Positions 62,901 to 64,000 of a DNA stretch of 64,000 nucleotides are shown in pieces; within the stretch, counting starts at the first letter, position 1, and every line of letters begins with the position of its first letter. Below the pieces are notes generated by a model. The model was not told the origin of the DNA. It did no database searches and saw nothing but the letters and a program-made list of their open reading frames with translations. The translations under genes were made by a program, and so were the position numbers. This DNA is from Oryzias latipes (lineage: Eukaryota > Chordata > Actinopteri > Beloniformes > Adrianichthyidae), in NCBI RefSeq assembly GCF_002234675.1, contig NC_019872.2, positions 7,214,449 to 7,278,448 on the forward strand, written 5' to 3'.

Positions 62901-63178
62901 TGTCATAGTTTTACATTTATGCTTAAATGAACAGAGGCTGGTCAAGTTTAGAGTTTTTCACTAAGAATGAAACAAACACTGTTCAACGCTAAGCTCCAAG
63001 ATTCTTATAGGGATGAACGGCTGGAATCTTTCTGCTGAGGGTTACATCTGTTGACTGATGGTGAACAACAAACCTCCAGAGAATTTGTAAGGTAGACCAG
63101 GTTCTCCATGAGAACGGTCCTCTCATCAAACTCCAGCTCCAGATCCAAGACCCTGGGTCCATTCTTCTCCAAGTTCTC
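59702..63178 (-). CDS. lars1: leucyl-tRNA synthetase, cytoplasmic, C-terminal part
   Basis: The last four coding exons (63074-63178, 62119-62214, 61758-61890, 59702-59907) encode the final 179 residues, ending [11 protein letters not shown]. The 5' part of the gene lies beyond base 64000. The segments [38 protein letters not shown] and [19 protein letters not shown] match the C-terminal extension of vertebrate cytosolic LeuRS, which is about 1,176 aa in human from memory. LARS1 charges tRNA-Leu, is part of the cytosolic multi-synthetase complex and senses leucine for mTORC1. The catalytic HIGH and KMSKS motifs and the editing domain are outside this window. All joins are GT-AG and in frame. 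The last intron carries nested repeats. A housekeeping promoter is expected upstream, outside the window. Confidence 0.96.
60498..61358. repeat. inverted repeat enclosing a MITE, in the last lars1 intron
   Basis: Left arm 60498-60591 (ATCATAGTAGTAGGTTTAGG ... GACGTTTCACCTCTTATCC ... GTCAATTCTGA) is the reverse complement of 61266-61358 with few mismatches. The arms are about 93 nt each. A CGTCTTAAGATA phrase outside both arms suggests the symmetry extends weakly further. The MITE at 60622-61240 occupies the space between them. Confidence 0.8.
60622..61240. mobile_element. Tc1/mariner-type MITE with TA ends
   Basis: Termini TACCGTATTTTCCGGACTAT and ATAGTCCGGAAAATACGGTA are perfect inverted repeats with TA at both edges. 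Subterminal AAGTCGCTGCGGAGT repeats occur near both ends. Non-coding, 619 bp including TA. This end sequence is common in fish genomes and marks a Tc1/mariner-mobilised MITE. Confidence 0.85.
61758..61890 (-). CDS. lars1: lars1 exon (second from last)
   Basis: 133 nt: acceptor GTTCTTAG, donor AAAG|GTTAGT. Encodes [20 protein letters not shown] and [16 protein letters not shown], ending with one base of an aspartate codon. Confidence 0.95.
62119..62214 (-). CDS. lars1: lars1 exon (third from last)
   Basis: 96 nt, phase 0; acceptor CCATGACAG, donor GAG|GTAAAT. Encodes [15 protein letters not shown] and [14 protein letters not shown]. Confidence 0.95.
63074..63178 (-). CDS. lars1: lars1 exon (fourth from last)
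   Basis: 105 nt, phase 0 on both sides; acceptor TTCATTAG, donor GAG|GTTTGT. Encodes 35 residues with [15 protein letters not shown] and [11 protein letters not shown]. Confidence 0.95.
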
Positions 63179-63679
63179 CTAATGAACAAGACATAGAATG
63201 ATCAAAGATAACTGACTGAGACTAAATCATGCCATTCATTTGAAATGAACTGCTGAACTGAAACATTAAAACAAAATTAAGAAAATATGTTTTCTATCAA
63301 ATTCAATGACTTGGCATTAAAATCAGTCTCAGATGTAAATGAAAAAATATGTCTGAGAAATAAAAACATAATCTAACAGATTGAATTTATCACATTTAAA
63401 TTAATGCCTGTTCTAATTCAGCAGCTTCAGCATATATGTTTCATTTGACAGAAAAACATAAAATTTCAGCCTAAACTGACGATTCTCTTGTGATGATAAA
63501 AAAAAGGAAGCAGTGTCTGATATAACACCATAACTGCAAGTGTGAAATGCAGCCATAGAGGTGTCGAAGTGTCAAAACAAACCTGCACCTAAGCTCACAA
63601 AACAAAACAGACAAAAAAATGCATTTCAGGCAAAAGTTGTCTTTCAGAACTCTAGGAAAAATAAAACATGTCTAAACAT
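63179..63679 (-). other. lars1 intron, nothing recognised
   Basis: AT-rich sequence upstream of the fourth-from-last exon. The next upstream exon was not found before the window end. Confidence 0.5.
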
Positions 63680-64000
63680 TCAAAGACGCACTCCGATGAA
63701 AACCGTATTTTTAACACGTTTTTGTGGCATTTTTCTTACGATGGAGGACGTATATCAACAAAATAAACCTTAAAATTGCCTTTCTGACTATTTCTTTATT
63801 CAAGTCTTTGTGAATCAGGAGCAGATGAAAAAATTGCAGTTTGAAAGAGCTTGTTGTTGTGACGCAGATGCTACAATGGACAGGTCACAAGCTCGGTGCT
63901 CCGCTCCATTCTGATTCATTCGCTTGCAGACAACTAGATCGTATGAGCCGGTATCCGGCTAAAAATTGTCGGCTGAATAGCTTCAATAAATTTCGCCACT
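63680..64000 (+). repeat. AAAGACCCACTCC family, copy A8 (cut by window end)
   Basis: Starts TCAAAGACGCACTCCGATGA, then TTTTTAACACGTTTTTGTGG, GAATCAGGAGCAGATGAAAA and GGTGCTCCGCTCCATTCTG, and continues past base 64000. It lies in a lars1 intron. Confidence 0.65.

Overview
The window looks like teleost fish nuclear DNA, probably a percomorph. It is AT-rich and carries small exons with GT-AG introns, short microsatellites, and many repeat types typical of ray-finned fish: Tc1, hAT, piggyBac-like and L2-like elements, solo LTRs and MITEs. The species cannot be fixed from the sequence. I see no bacterial, organellar or CRISPR features.

Three protein-coding genes can be rebuilt exon by exon, all on the minus strand. 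From right to left (the order of transcription) they are: (1) the last four coding exons of lars1, cytosolic leucyl-tRNA synthetase (59702-63178; its 5' part lies beyond base 64000); (2) a complete plac8l1, four coding exons (53187-55057) encoding 173 aa; (3) a complete grxcr2, five coding exons (14160-20438) encoding 248 aa, a hair-cell stereocilia protein. As I remember it, the human 5q32 order is GRXCR2 - SH3RF2 - PLAC8L1 - LARS1. This block therefore keeps the ancestral order, but no sh3rf2 exon was recognised in the ~32.7 kb between grxcr2 and plac8l1.

The rest is intergenic or intronic and is dominated by repeats. 1-14 kb: a solo LTR (859-1254), an L2-like LINE remnant (4479-5500), and a 3.64 kb foldback element (7760-11403) with ~0.66-0.68 kb terminal inverted repeats and a near-perfect 8-bp target duplication. 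14-20.4 kb: grxcr2, whose introns hold several copies of an interspersed family ending in AAAGACCCACTCC. 20.4-53 kb: no recognised gene. It holds a three-layer nest (solo LTR containing a hAT element containing an LTR-like segment, 24317-25949), LINE tails, a perfect 70-bp palindrome (33894-33963), a 140-bp TA tract, a piggyBac-like MITE (41861-42163) and a dead Tc1 transposon (51676-52849). 55-64 kb: the plac8l1-lars1 spacer with an RFX-type X-box next to a short ORF, then lars1 with a MITE nested inside an inverted repeat in its last intron.

The three genes do not form a pathway; their adjacency is conserved synteny. No undescribed multi-gene system was found. The best candidates for new biology are the foldback element at 7760-11403, which carries inward-facing promoters and splice-ready short exons, and the apparent absence of sh3rf2.
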